A stretch of 64,000 nt of DNA, taken from NCBI GenBank assembly GCA_947383145.1, contig CANDCH010000009.1, positions 28,198 through 92,197 of the forward strand, in the 5' to 3' direction. The notes under the pieces were generated by a model. It searched no databases. It worked only from the letters and a program-made list of their open reading frames with translations, and was not told the origin of the DNA. The position numbers and the translations under genes were made by a program. The stretch comes from an uncultured bacterium (GTDB taxonomy: Bacteria > Bacillota > Clostridia > Oscillospirales > Oscillospiraceae). Of the stretch, positions 24,362 through 33,283 are shown piece by piece. Each line of letters begins with the position of its first letter. Positions within the stretch are counted from its first letter, which is position 1.

Positions 24362-25369
24362 TTAACAGTAGGCCCGGCGCAGGCGCTGGCGGATGGTGCC
24401 GCCGTCGATGCCCGCCATGCGGCCGGTGAGGATGATGCGGATGGCGGTGGCCTCCGCCTCCCGGGCGTAGAGATAGGCCGCCACGGGCTGCTCCCCGAAG
24501 GGGATCATCCGGGCCTTTTTCAGGTAGTCCATCACCGCGTCGTCGCACATGCGCTCAAAGTCGGTGAGGGGCCCGCCGCCGGGGACGGCCACAGCGGCGC
24601 CCGCCTCCGCGGCGGCGGCGAAGGCCGTGTCCTTGTATACCCTGTTCAGCTCAGAGCCCTTTGCCCGGGCGATGTCCTCCGGGGAGACGGTTCCCCCGGA
24701 CGCCAGCACGGAGCGCAGGAACTCCCCGGCCTTGTCCAGGCGGGCGGCCCGGACGGCGGCGCGCAGGTTGGCGGCGTCGATCAGGGCGGACACATAGCCC
24801 TCCAGGAACCTGCTGCCGGAGGCCTTGGCCAGGGCGGTGAGCTCGGCGAAATAGGCCCGGTCCAGGATGATATCCGCCTGCTGGGGGTCGCCGGAGGAGC
24901 CCAGCACCTCCCGGGCCTGGCCCACGGCCTCCCGGAAGGTCTCGGAACAGGAGCGCAGGTCCTCCCGGCGGTAGTCCTCCGCCAGCGCGGCCGGGGCGTA
25001 CCGCCCGCCGCCAAGCAGCAGTCGGTCCCGGTCCAGCTTCAGCGCCTCCGCCTTCACCAGGGTCTTGGCGTTGTGGTAGTCGTACTTCACCCGGAACACA
25101 TCCAGCAACGCCTGATTGCCCACCGCCTTGCCCATGTCCTCAAATAGGGCGGCCTGGGCCTGGGCCAGCATGGCCTCCAGGGCGGAGGGGGTGACCTCGG
25201 GCAGGTCGGGATAGCCGCACTCGCCCAGCACTTTGGCCGCGTCGGCGGCGTCCTTGGCGTCGATCATCCGCTCCATCCGCTCGGCGGTGAGCAGCCGGTT
25301 CTCCAGCACCCGGACGCGGGCGGAGATGGACAGAAAGTCGTTTTCCTTCAATTTCTTTACTTTTGACAA
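24362..25369 (-). CDS. ntpC: V-type ATP synthase subunit C
   Basis: This is the all-helical subunit that joins the stalk to the rotor ring (335 residues). I prefer the TTG at 25369, which has AAAGGGGG at the right distance; an upstream ATG at 25393 is less likely. The sequence VKKLKENDFLSISARVRVLE and the late YLYAREAEATAIRIILTGR, with the conserved AREAEAxxxR, identify it. Confidence 0.92.
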   Translation of the reverse strand: MSKVKKLKENDFLSISARVRVLENRLLTAERMERMIDAKDAADAAKVLGECGYPDLPEVTPSALEAMLAQAQAALFEDMGKAVGNQALLDVFRVKYDYHNAKTLVKAEALKLDRDRLLLGGGRYAPAALAEDYRREDLRSCSETFREAVGQAREVLGSSGDPQQADIILDRAYFAELTALAKASGSRFLEGYVSALIDAANLRAAVRAARLDKAGEFLRSVLASGGTVSPEDIARAKGSELNRVYKDTAFAAAAEAGAAVAVPGGGPLTDFERMCDDAVMDYLKKARMIPFGEQPVAAYLYAREAEATAIRIILTGRMAGIDGGTIRQRLRRAYC

Positions 25370-25407
25370 GTTTTTTCCCCCTTTCGCGTTCAATTGAAAG
25401 GGTTCGA

Positions 25408-26091
25408 TCAGCCGAACAGCACTTTGGCCACCTCGCCGGCCAGCGCGCCGCGCTGGAGCCGGATCAGGGTGTCAAAGGTGCAGTTGACCTCCACCGCGCC
25501 GTCGGAGAGGATGAAGCCGCCGTCCATGGGCCGGGTCTCCTCGGCCAGGGTGAGCATGGCGGCGCCGCTGAGCACGGCGGACGCGCCGGTGATCACCTTG
25601 TTGAGCATGGCCTTGGTCTTGGACTCGGCGGGGTCGGGCAGCTTGGGGGCCGCGGCCGCGGCCAGCTTCTCATTGGCCGCCATCACCACCGCCTTGCCCA
25701 CCTGGGCCCGATCAGGGGCGGAGAAGATCAGCTTTTCCCGCCCGGTGGCGGAGGCCTTCGCCGCCAGACCGGCCAGGAAGGCCACATACTCCTCCTGGGA
25801 GAGGTTCAGCAGCTTCTTGTGGGCCAGCTGGAAGGCCTCCTCGATCACGTCCTGCTTGGCGCACAGCACCGCCTTGCGGCACTCCATCTGGGCCGTGGAG
25901 TCCACCCGGCGCTCCCGCTCCTGGGCGTCCGCCCGGCCCTGGGCCAGAATCTCCTCCGCCTGGGCCTTGGCCTCCGCCTGAGCCTTGGCGGTGATCTCCG
26001 CCGCCTGGGCGCGGGCCTGAGCCAGCAGGGTCTCGGCCTCCTGCCTGCCGTCCTCCTCGATGCGTGCGGTAATCTTTTCAATTCCGTTCAT
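25408..26091 (-). CDS. ntpE: V-type ATP synthase subunit E
   Basis: This 227-residue peripheral-stalk subunit pairs with the G/H-type subunit. It has a long N-terminal helix rich in Ala, Gln and Glu (EDGRQEAETLLAQARAQA) and a globular C-terminal domain with DGGFILSDGAVEVNCTFDTL, near the family signature for subunit E. Confidence 0.92.
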   Translation of the reverse strand: MNGIEKITARIEEDGRQEAETLLAQARAQAAEITAKAQAEAKAQAEEILAQGRADAQERERRVDSTAQMECRKAVLCAKQDVIEEAFQLAHKKLLNLSQEEYVAFLAGLAAKASATGREKLIFSAPDRAQVGKAVVMAANEKLAAAAAPKLPDPAESKTKAMLNKVITGASAVLSGAAMLTLAEETRPMDGGFILSDGAVEVNCTFDTLIRLQRGALAGEVAKVLFG

Positions 26092-26130
26092 GTATTTGGC
26101 TTACCGCCTTTCTCAAAATCAATGGTACGC

Positions 26131-26640
26131 TTACAGCGCGTTCATCAGCAGGAGGATGGTGCCCACCAGGGACAGAATGGCGTAGAACTCCACGATGCCG
26201 CACATGATGACGCCCTTCATGTAGTCGTCGGGCTTCTTGGCCACGATGTTGATGGAGGCGGCGGCCACGCGGCCCTGGGCGATGGCGGAGAGCAGGCCGC
26301 CCAGCATGATGGGCACGCAGGCGAACAGGATGGCCATGCCGCCGGACACGGTGAACTCAACCGCCGCGCCGGTGAAGGGGCTGACGCCGCCGGAGAAGAA
26401 GCCCATGGCGAACAGGCCGAAGAAGCCGGCGGCCAGGCCGTACAGACCCTGGGTGCCGGGGAGGGCCTGGAGAATCATGCACTTGGTGAAGTGCTCGGGG
26501 GTCTCGGACAGCACGCCGGTGGCAGCCTCGCCCACCATGCCGGTGCCCTTGGCGGAGCCGATGCAGCAAAGACCGATGGCCAGGGCGATGCCGATGAAGG
26601 CCAGAGCCTGACCGCCAACCAAATTAAAGAAATCAACCAT
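26131..26640 (-). CDS. ntpK: V-type ATP synthase subunit K (rotor ring), predicted Na+ type
   Basis: This 169-residue proteolipid has four helices, a tandem fusion of two hairpins. The ion-binding residues known from the E. hirae Na+ ring (Leu61, Thr64, Gln65, Gln110, Glu139) all have counterparts here: Leu60, Thr63 and Gln64 in LPGTQGLYG, Gln122 in AIAQGRV and Glu151 in GIVEFYAI. The ring is therefore predicted to carry Na+, though H+ use cannot be excluded from sequence. It starts with a strong GGAGG site. Confidence 0.94.
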   Translation of the reverse strand: MVDFFNLVGGQALAFIGIALAIGLCCIGSAKGTGMVGEAATGVLSETPEHFTKCMILQALPGTQGLYGLAAGFFGLFAMGFFSGGVSPFTGAAVEFTVSGGMAILFACVPIMLGGLLSAIAQGRVAAASINIVAKKPDDYMKGVIMCGIVEFYAILSLVGTILLLMNAL

Positions 26641-26641
26641 T

Positions 26642-28651
26642 TTACATTTCCTCCTTTAAAATATCTACATAAGTGGTTTCCACCGCCAGAGGACGGAAGG
26701 CCTTGCCGCCGTCCTGATAAAAGCGCCCGAAGAACTCCAGGCACTGCAGGCGCATGGTGTGGACGTAACAGCCCAGCAGGTTGAGCACCAGGTTGAGCAC
26801 GTTGCCGATCACGGCCACGATGATGAAGGGCACCAGCCCGAACACCGACCCCAGGGTGTTGAACACCGAGGCGATGATGGACCCGGCCATCATCAGGGCC
26901 ATGAGGCGCAGGTAGGACAGGATGTCGCTGAAATAGCCGGACACGCCGTTGTAGATGTCCCCGCCGAAGCCGATGATGCCGCCAAGGCCCTTGGCCCGGA
27001 TCAGGTTGCCCGCCAGCAGCAGTACGAACCCCAGAATGAGCAGGCCCATGCCCACGGCGCCCAGCGCGGCGGGAGCGCCCGGGATCATGGGGCCGCCGAT
27101 GGCCAGGGCCGCGCCGATGAGGACGCAGTACCAGGCGATCTCCTGGGTGACGGCGTCCAGGGCGTTTCCGTGGCGGAATTTCTCCTCCACGCTGACGGCC
27201 ATGCCGGTGAACACCTGGACCACGCCCATGGCCATGGCCCCCACCATCACCAGGATGATGTCGTTGATGGGGGTGAAGACGGGCTTCCAGAACCAGACGA
27301 AGGCGCCGGAGGCGTCGTGGTAGCCGGGGACGGAGGCGGCGGAGCCGGTCAGGTCAAAGAGCTTGGGCAGGAAGTCGCCGAAGAAGCCCCCGGTGAGGCA
27401 GCCCCAGAAAACGGAGGCGATGCCGCACATGAAGAACATGGACATCATGTCCCGCATGCCCCCCTTGGGCTTGGCCTTCATCAGGAAGAAGGCGGTGCCC
27501 AGCACCATGAGCAGGCCGTAGCCGATGTCGTTCATCATGAAGCCGAAGAAGATGATGAAGAACGGGGCCATCAGGGGGTTGGGGTCCACGCTGTCGTAGG
27601 CCGGCATGGAGTACATCTCGGTGATCACGTTGAAGGGCCCGGTGACCGGGTTGTTCTTCAGCTTGATGGGGACCTGGGGGTATTCCTCCGGGGCGGGGTC
27701 GGCCGTCTCCCAGGCGCACTGGAAGCCGCCCAGCACCTTCTCCAGCTCCTCCGCGTTCCCGGCGGGAAGCCAGCCGTCCATGACGAAGGCGGCGTCGGTG
27801 TCGATGAGCCGGGCCTTGTTCTCCTCCCGGCTGATCTCCTGAGCGGCGCGGTCCACGCTCTGGCGCAGGATGCCCCGCTTCTCCCCCAGCGCGGCCAGGT
27901 TGGCGCGGCACTGCGCCTCCTCCCGCTCCAGGGCGGCGATGCGGTTGTCCAGCAGGGCGGTGTTTTCCGCCGCCGTCCCCTTCCAGCCCCGCAGGGCGAC
28001 CCGGGAGGCGCCGAAGGGCCGCATGGCCTCGTTGCACTGGCTGAGCACGGAGCGGTGGCAGATCAGAAGAAAGTATTGCAGCTCCCGGTCATGGCCCGCC
28101 CGGATGAGCTGGGCGGGTTCCGCGGCCTGGGCCACCGCCGCCTCCAGGGCGGCAAAGTCGGTCTTGCCGGGGACGGAACAGAAGTGGACGGGCACGGCGG
28201 CCGAGCCCTCGGTCTCCAAAGACACGTCCAGGCAGGCCCAGGGCTCCAGGGAGGCCTTCTGGGTCAGAAGCTTGGCCCGCTCCGCCCCCTTGGCGGCCAG
28301 GGCCTGCTCCGCCTCCAGCACCTGGCGGGCGGCGTCCAGCCCCTGGGCGTAGGCCGCCTCGTCGAACAGCTGGTCCTCGGTGACCTCGGGCCGGGGCGCG
28401 AACAGGCTGTCCTTGGCCGGGGCATACCGGCGCAGGGCGTCCAGCGCGGCGTTGAGAAGCAGGCTCTGCTCCCGGGCCTGTTCCAGCCCGGAGGGGTCCG
28501 GCTTCGCCATGCCCGCCCACTGGGGGTCGCTCAGGTCGATGGCGGGCTCCCGGAGCTCCACGCAGCCCAGGCTCTGGAGGGCGCGCAGCAGCCGCTCCCG
28601 GTCCGGGCGGAGGCCCAGCAGCCGCAGCCGCTTCATTTTGACAATGGCCAT
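26642..28651 (-). CDS. ntpI: V-type ATP synthase subunit I
   Basis: This 669-residue static membrane subunit forms the ion path against the rotor and anchors the peripheral stalks. The N-terminal half (about 1-330) is cytoplasmic, with coiled stretches. From about 345 there are some seven helices, with FGFMMNDIGYGLLM and the late GGDIYNGVSGYFSDILSYLR, LMALMMAG and VLNLVLNLLGCYVHTMRL, all typical. Its ATG overlaps the upstream stop by one base (TGATG). Confidence 0.94.
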   Translation of the reverse strand: MAIVKMKRLRLLGLRPDRERLLRALQSLGCVELREPAIDLSDPQWAGMAKPDPSGLEQAREQSLLLNAALDALRRYAPAKDSLFAPRPEVTEDQLFDEAAYAQGLDAARQVLEAEQALAAKGAERAKLLTQKASLEPWACLDVSLETEGSAAVPVHFCSVPGKTDFAALEAAVAQAAEPAQLIRAGHDRELQYFLLICHRSVLSQCNEAMRPFGASRVALRGWKGTAAENTALLDNRIAALEREEAQCRANLAALGEKRGILRQSVDRAAQEISREENKARLIDTDAAFVMDGWLPAGNAEELEKVLGGFQCAWETADPAPEEYPQVPIKLKNNPVTGPFNVITEMYSMPAYDSVDPNPLMAPFFIIFFGFMMNDIGYGLLMVLGTAFFLMKAKPKGGMRDMMSMFFMCGIASVFWGCLTGGFFGDFLPKLFDLTGSAASVPGYHDASGAFVWFWKPVFTPINDIILVMVGAMAMGVVQVFTGMAVSVEEKFRHGNALDAVTQEIAWYCVLIGAALAIGGPMIPGAPAALGAVGMGLLILGFVLLLAGNLIRAKGLGGIIGFGGDIYNGVSGYFSDILSYLRLMALMMAGSIIASVFNTLGSVFGLVPFIIVAVIGNVLNLVLNLLGCYVHTMRLQCLEFFGRFYQDGGKAFRPLAVETTYVDILKEEM

Positions 28652-28965
28652 CAGCTGCTCCCTACCCTTCCGACGATGAGGCCGGCGGCCTTGTCAAGGC
28701 GTTTGCGGGCGTCCTGCTTCAGCGCCTCGCACTGGGCGGCGCTGTCCGCCAGGGTCCGCTCCGCCTTTTTCTGTGCCTGGGCCTCGGCGTCGGCCAGCAT
28801 GGCCCGGCAGTCCTGCTCCGCTTTGGCGCGGGCGTCGGCGATAAGCTGCCTGCCCCCGCGCTCCGCGTCGGCTACGATGCGCTTGGCCTCCTCCGCCGCC
28901 TCGGCCCGCCGCTCCCTCGCGGCCTGTTCGGCCTCAGTGACCTTTTGGATGGCCTCTAAAGACAT
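28651..28965 (-). CDS. ntpF: V-type ATP synthase subunit G/H (peripheral stalk, NtpF)
   Basis: This 104-residue, almost wholly helical protein (EAEQAARERRAEAAEEAKR) forms the coiled coil of the outer stalk with subunit E. It is the first gene of the operon, with AGAGAGGTGAAG before the ATG, and overlaps ntpI by one base. Order F-I-K-E-C-G-A-B-D equals that of the E. hirae ntp operon. Confidence 0.88.
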   Translation of the reverse strand: MSLEAIQKVTEAEQAARERRAEAAEEAKRIVADAERGGRQLIADARAKAEQDCRAMLADAEAQAQKKAERTLADSAAQCEALKQDARKRLDKAAGLIVGRVGSS

Positions 28966-28993
28966 AAGACTTCACCTCTCTTACTTAATCATG

Positions 28994-29060
28994 GGGGAGA
29001 CGGACGGGCCGTCTTCCCCATTTTCAAAAAGATTCTACCATTCCTTTCGCAACTTATCAA
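28994..29060 (-). promoter_or_regulatory. Promoter and leader hairpin of the V-ATPase operon
   Basis: On the minus strand TTGATA (29055-29060), a 17-base spacer and TAGAAT (29032-29037) precede ntpF. The leader contains a GC-rich hairpin (28994-29019) before the ribosome site. Confidence 0.75.
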
Positions 29061-29109
29061 CCCTTGAATCAAAAATAAAATAACAACCCCACAGATTTGC
29101 GCCGCGGTC

Positions 29110-29138
29110 TTGTTTTTACCGTTTTGTTTTGGTATAAT
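29110..29138 (+). promoter_or_regulatory. Promoter of gdpP
   Basis: TTGTTT (29110-29115), a 17-base spacer and a perfect TATAAT (29133-29138), about 60 bases upstream of the start codon. It diverges from the V-ATPase promoter. Confidence 0.75.
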
Positions 29139-29196
29139 CTATTATCTATCGAAATGCGCGCCCCGTCCCGGCGGCAGCGGAAAGAGGTGGCCTGAG

Positions 29197-31206
29197 GTGT
29201 ATCAAAAGCTGACCCGTATGCTGATTCCCCGCATTGGGCTCTACTTTGCCGTGATGCTGGCGTTTGCCGGGATCACCGCCCTGCTGGGCCACCGGGAGGC
29301 GGCCGCGGCGGAGCTGGCGGCGGTGGCGGCGTTGCTGGCGGGCTATGGGGCCTCCGCCTTCCGGCGCAGGCGGGAGGCCGACCGCTGCCTGAGAGAAATC
29401 CTGGACAACATGGATCAGGCCACCCGGAACAGCACCCTCAACTGCCCCCTGCCCCTGGTGATGTTCCGGCCGGACTCCGGCGAGGTGGTGTGGTCCAACG
29501 AGCGGTTTCTGCGGATCACCGGCGGCGAGGAGCGGATGTTCGACACCAAGCTGGCCGACCTGGCCCCCGCCTTTGACACCCGCTGGCTGCTGGAGGGCAA
29601 GGACGAGTGCCCGGAGGAGGTGGAGCTGGGCGGGCGGCGCTATCAGGTGTTCGGCGACATGGCCCGCGCCGCCTCCGAGGGGGAGGAGAGCCTTCTGGCC
29701 ACCACCTATTGGCTGGACGTCACCGAGCTGGCGGACACCCGGGACATCTACAAGGCCACCCGGCCCGTGCTGGCCCTGCTGCTGCTTGACAACTATGAGG
29801 ACGCCGTCAAGAGCCAGGACGAGAGCGTGCGCTCCGCCATGCTCAGCCAGGTGAGCCGCCGCCTGTCCCGGTGGGCGGAGCTTTCCCAGGGGCTGTTTCT
29901 GCGGCTGGACCGGGACCGCTTCCTCCTCCTGTTTGAGGAGCAGTACCTGAACCATTACAAAGAGGAGAAGTTCTCCCTGCTGGACAGCGTGCGGGAGGTG
30001 GTCAGCCCGGCGGGAATGCCCGTCACGGTGTCCATCGGCGTGGGGGTGGACGGCGACACCTTCGGGGAGCTGTACCGCTTCGCCAACCTGTCGGTGGAGA
30101 TGGCCCTGTCCCGGGGGGGCGACCAGGCGGTGATCAAAAACCGCTTCACCTTCGAGTTCTTCGGCGGGCGCAGCAAGGAGACCGAGCGCCGGGGCAAGGT
30201 GAAGAGCCGGGTGATGGCCTCCGCCATGGGCGAGCTGGCGGCGGACGCCTCCTGCGTGATCGTTATGGGACACAAGGCCCCGGATTTCGACGCCGCCGGA
30301 GCGGCGGTGGGGGTGTGCGCCATCGCCCGGATGAAGGGGGTGCCCCACTATATCGTCCGGGACAATGTGCCCACCCCCGCCGACGAGCTGTACGAGCGGG
30401 TGGCCAAAATGCCCCAGTACCAGGAGGTGTTTGTGGACAGCCAGGAGGCCCTGGTCCGGGCGGACTCCCGCTCCCTGCTGGTGGTGGTGGACACCAACCG
30501 GCCCGAGCAGGTGCAGAGCCTGGAGCTTCTGGACTCCTGCAACAAGGTGGCGGTGGTGGACCACCACCGCCGGGCCGCCACCTATATTGAGGGCGCGGAC
30601 CTGAATTTCCATGAGCCCTACGCCTCCTCCACCTGCGAGCTGGTCAGCGAGCTCATCAGCTATCTCATGGAGCCGGCAGACCTGCTGCCCGGGGAGGCGG
30701 AGGCCATGATGGCGGGGCTGATGCTGGACACCAAGAACTTCACCACCCGGACCGGGGGCCGCACCTTCGAGGCGGCGGCCATGCTCCGCAGGGCGGGGGG
30801 GGACACCAGCGAGATCCGCAAGCTGTTCCAGACCGACCTGGACGACGCGGTGGCCAAATACGGCATCATCCAAAACGCCAAGATGTACCGCCAGGACGTG
30901 GCCATCGCGGCCTCCGGCCGCCCGGTGGGCCGGGTCACCGCGGCGCAGGCGGCGGACGAGCTGCTGAACATCGCGGGCATCGGCGCGTCCTTTGTGCTCT
31001 ACCCGGACGGGGACCGGGTGGTGGTGTCCGGCCGGAGCCTGGGGACGGCCAACGTGCAGGTCATTCTGGAGGCGCTGGGCGGGGGCGGCAACGCGGAGGC
31101 CGCCGGGGCCCAGATCCCGGGCAAAACGGTGGACCAGGTGCTGGAGGAGCTCCACGGGGCGCTGGACAATTATTTCGACGAGGAAGAAAGCGCGGAGCCG
31201 TCATGA
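29197..31206 (+). CDS. gdpP: Cyclic-di-AMP phosphodiesterase
   Basis: This 669-residue membrane protein cleaves c-di-AMP. The start is the GTG at 29197, with AAAGAGG upstream. It has two helices (about 12-53), a PAS domain (about 80-165), a degenerate GGDEF domain (about 185-310; LDRDRFLLLFEE replaces the GGDEF loop), then the catalytic DHH domain with VMGHKAPDFDA near 350 and VVDHHRRA near 450, and DHHA1 ending RVVVSGRSLG. The order gdpP-rplI-dnaB is conserved in Firmicutes. It controls cell-wall and potassium balance through c-di-AMP. Confidence 0.93.
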   Translation: MYQKLTRMLIPRIGLYFAVMLAFAGITALLGHREAAAAELAAVAALLAGYGASAFRRRREADRCLREILDNMDQATRNSTLNCPLPLVMFRPDSGEVVWSNERFLRITGGEERMFDTKLADLAPAFDTRWLLEGKDECPEEVELGGRRYQVFGDMARAASEGEESLLATTYWLDVTELADTRDIYKATRPVLALLLLDNYEDAVKSQDESVRSAMLSQVSRRLSRWAELSQGLFLRLDRDRFLLLFEEQYLNHYKEEKFSLLDSVREVVSPAGMPVTVSIGVGVDGDTFGELYRFANLSVEMALSRGGDQAVIKNRFTFEFFGGRSKETERRGKVKSRVMASAMGELAADASCVIVMGHKAPDFDAAGAAVGVCAIARMKGVPHYIVRDNVPTPADELYERVAKMPQYQEVFVDSQEALVRADSRSLLVVVDTNRPEQVQSLELLDSCNKVAVVDHHRRAATYIEGADLNFHEPYASSTCELVSELISYLMEPADLLPGEAEAMMAGLMLDTKNFTTRTGGRTFEAAAMLRRAGGDTSEIRKLFQTDLDDAVAKYGIIQNAKMYRQDVAIAASGRPVGRVTAAQAADELLNIAGIGASFVLYPDGDRVVVSGRSLGTANVQVILEALGGGGNAEAAGAQIPGKTVDQVLEELHGALDNYFDEEESAEPS

Positions 31207-31250
31207 GAAGCGCGGAGAAGCGGGCGGCGAGGGCGCTTGGACCGGAGCGA
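31207..31250 (+). repeat. Dispersed GC-rich intergenic repeat, copy 3
   Basis: It starts directly after the gdpP stop codon with GAAGCGCGGAGAAGCGGGCG and ends GGACCGGAGCGA, similar to both copies downstream of efp. Confidence 0.65.
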
Positions 31251-31289
31251 GGGGCTCGGCCCCGGATGAGATTTTGGAGGTAATGAATT

Positions 31290-31739
31290 ATGAAAGTCAT
31301 TTTACAGCAGGATGTGAAGGGCCACGGCAAGAAGGGCCAGATGGTGGAGGTGTCCGACGGCTACGGCCGCAACTTCCTCCTGCCCCGGAAGCTGGCGGTG
31401 GAGGCCACGGCGGAGAACGTGAACACCATGAAAATGCAGGACAAGGCCAAGCAGGCCCGGCTGGCGGAGGAGAAGGCCGCGGCCCAGGCCCTGGCGGAGC
31501 GGCTCAAGGGCGTGCAGGTGAAGATCAAGGCCCGGGCGGGTCAGGGCGGCAAGCTGTTCGGCTCCATCACCAGCAAGGAGATCTCCGAGGAGCTGAAGAG
31601 GCAGTTTGATATGGACGTGGGCAAGAGCAAGATCGTGCTGGGCGAGCCCATCAAGTCCTTTGGGACCTTTGAGGTGAAGTGCAAGCTGGGCAGCGAGGTG
31701 TCCGGCGCCATCAACGTGTTGGTGATTGAGGAGAAATAA
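31290..31739 (+). CDS. rplI: 50S ribosomal protein L9
   Basis: 149 residues, the usual length. The N-terminal RNA-binding domain reads MKVILQQDVKGHGKKGQMVE and GYGRNFLLPR. A long linker helix (about 42-75) and the C-terminal domain (LFGSITSKEISEEL) follow. TTTTGGAGGTAAT precedes the start. It lies between gdpP and dnaB as in many Firmicutes, but GC-rich repeats fill both gaps. Confidence 0.96.
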   Translation: MKVILQQDVKGHGKKGQMVEVSDGYGRNFLLPRKLAVEATAENVNTMKMQDKAKQARLAEEKAAAQALAERLKGVQVKIKARAGQGGKLFGSITSKEISEELKRQFDMDVGKSKIVLGEPIKSFGTFEVKCKLGSEVSGAINVLVIEEK

Positions 31740-31767
31740 GAAGCGCGGAGAGGCGGACAGCGAGGGC
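31740..31767 (+). repeat. Dispersed GC-rich intergenic repeat, copy 4 (partial)
   Basis: GAAGCGCGGAGAGGCGGACA directly follows the rplI stop, as copy 3 follows gdpP. Confidence 0.6.
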
Positions 31768-31804
31768 AAAATACAGATTTGCGGGGCAAATCTGTATTTT
31801 GCCC
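31764..31804. terminator. Perfect 19-bp hairpin between rplI and dnaB
   Basis: The arms 31764-31782 and 31786-31804 are exact reverse complements around GGG. The inner stem is AT-rich and ends in TTTT on the 3' side. It may terminate, or be the core of the repeat element inserted here. The sequence 31841-31867 after it resembles 52261-52291 in reverse. Confidence 0.6.
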
Positions 31805-31911
31805 GAGTCGGAGGGAAAGCGGTCGAGCGCCCTGTCCGTTTCGCAGCGTGACAACGGAGAAGCGCTGTGCCGTCGCCAGCGGCGCGGCACAGCGGCGCCG
31901 AAAGGAGTGTG

Positions 31912-33279
31912 GTGTCATTGTCCGGCGAGGAACTGAGCGAATTTCAAATGCCCCATGACGTGCGGGCGGAGCAGGCGGTGCTGGGCGCTATCCTGATCAA
32001 CGACCAGTGCGTGCCCGACGTGATGGAGCGCCTGCGGCCCGACGACTTCTATATGCGCCAGAACCGGGATATATTCCAGGTGCTGTTTACCATGTTCGCC
32101 CGGTTCGACACCATCGACCCCGTCACCGTGGTGGACCGGATGAAGCAGGCGGGGGTGTACGACGAGAACGCCACCCTGCCCTATCTGGCCCAGCTCATGC
32201 AGAGCACGCCCAGCGTGGCCAACGTGAAGGAGTACGCGGACATTGTGGCGGACAAGGCCCTGCTGCGCCGGGTAGGAGAGGTGGCCGGAGAGCTGAGCGA
32301 GATGGTCCGCGCCGAGGCGGGCACCGCCGCCCAGGTGCTGGAGGCCGCCGAGCAGCGCATCTACGCCGTCCGGCAGGGGCGGTCCGCCCGGGGGATGAGC
32401 CACATCTCCGCCGTCATGAACGAGGTGTGGGAGACGGTGAAGGAGCGGCAGGCCCAGGGGAGCGAGTTTCCCGGCATCTCCACCGGCCTGGTGGACCTGG
32501 ACCGGCGCATCTCCGGCCTGAACAACTCCGATCTCATCATTCTGGCCGCCCGCCCCGGCGTGGGCAAGTCGTCCCTGGCCATGAACATCGGCGTGGAGGC
32601 CGCCAAGCACTCGGGAAAGAGCGTGGCGGTGTTCTCCCTGGAGATGAGCCGCGCCCAGCTGGGCATGCGGCTGGTGTCCACCGAATGCCTGATGGACAAC
32701 AAGCGGCTTTCCACCGGGCGGATCACCGGGGAGGAGGAGTGGGGCAGGCTGGCCATGGCGGTGGCCAGCCTGAGTCAGGCCAAAATGTATATCGACGACG
32801 ACGCCTCCCTGTCGGTGGCGGACATCAACGCCAAATGCCGCCGGGTGGAGGATCTGGGGCTGGTCATTGTGGACTACCTCCAGCTGATGACCTCCGCCGG
32901 GGGGCCACCCAAGGCCAGCGACAACCGCCAGCAGATCGTGTCCGACATGTCCCGGGCGCTGAAGCTGATGGCCAAGGAGCTGGACGTGCCGGTGATCTGC
33001 CTGTCCCAGCTGTCCCGGGCCAACGAGAGCCGGTCCACCGGACAGCGGCGGCCCATGCTGTCCGACCTGCGGGACTCCGGCGCCATCGAGCAGGACGCGG
33101 ACATTGTGCTGTTTCTCTACCGGGAGAGCTATTACGAGGACGACGCGGAAAACCCCAACGTGGCCGAGTGCATCGTGGCCAAAAACCGCCACGGCGAGAC
33201 GGGCACCGTCATGCTGGAGTGGCGGCCGGAGTTCACCACCTTCCGCAATCTGTCCTACCAGTATGACGACGAGGAGTAG
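31912..33279 (+). CDS. dnaB: Replicative DNA helicase
   Basis: This ring helicase unwinds DNA at the fork and binds primase. The N-terminal domain starts with FQMPHDVRAEQAVLGAIL. The RecA-like domain has Walker A ARPGVGKSSLAMN near residue 210 and LVIVDYLQLM. Near the end come SQLSRANE and LRDSGAIEQDADIVLFLYRE. Several starts are possible: GTG at 31909 or 31912, or TTG at 31918, all after AAAGGAG. I use 31912; the mature protein differs by few residues. The stop overlaps the ribosome site of tilS. Confidence 0.95.
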   Translation: MSLSGEELSEFQMPHDVRAEQAVLGAILINDQCVPDVMERLRPDDFYMRQNRDIFQVLFTMFARFDTIDPVTVVDRMKQAGVYDENATLPYLAQLMQSTPSVANVKEYADIVADKALLRRVGEVAGELSEMVRAEAGTAAQVLEAAEQRIYAVRQGRSARGMSHISAVMNEVWETVKERQAQGSEFPGISTGLVDLDRRISGLNNSDLIILAARPGVGKSSLAMNIGVEAAKHSGKSVAVFSLEMSRAQLGMRLVSTECLMDNKRLSTGRITGEEEWGRLAMAVASLSQAKMYIDDDASLSVADINAKCRRVEDLGLVIVDYLQLMTSAGGPPKASDNRQQIVSDMSRALKLMAKELDVPVICLSQLSRANESRSTGQRRPMLSDLRDSGAIEQDADIVLFLYRESYYEDDAENPNVAECIVAKNRHGETGTVMLEWRPEFTTFRNLSYQYDDEE

Positions 33280-33283
33280 CGGC

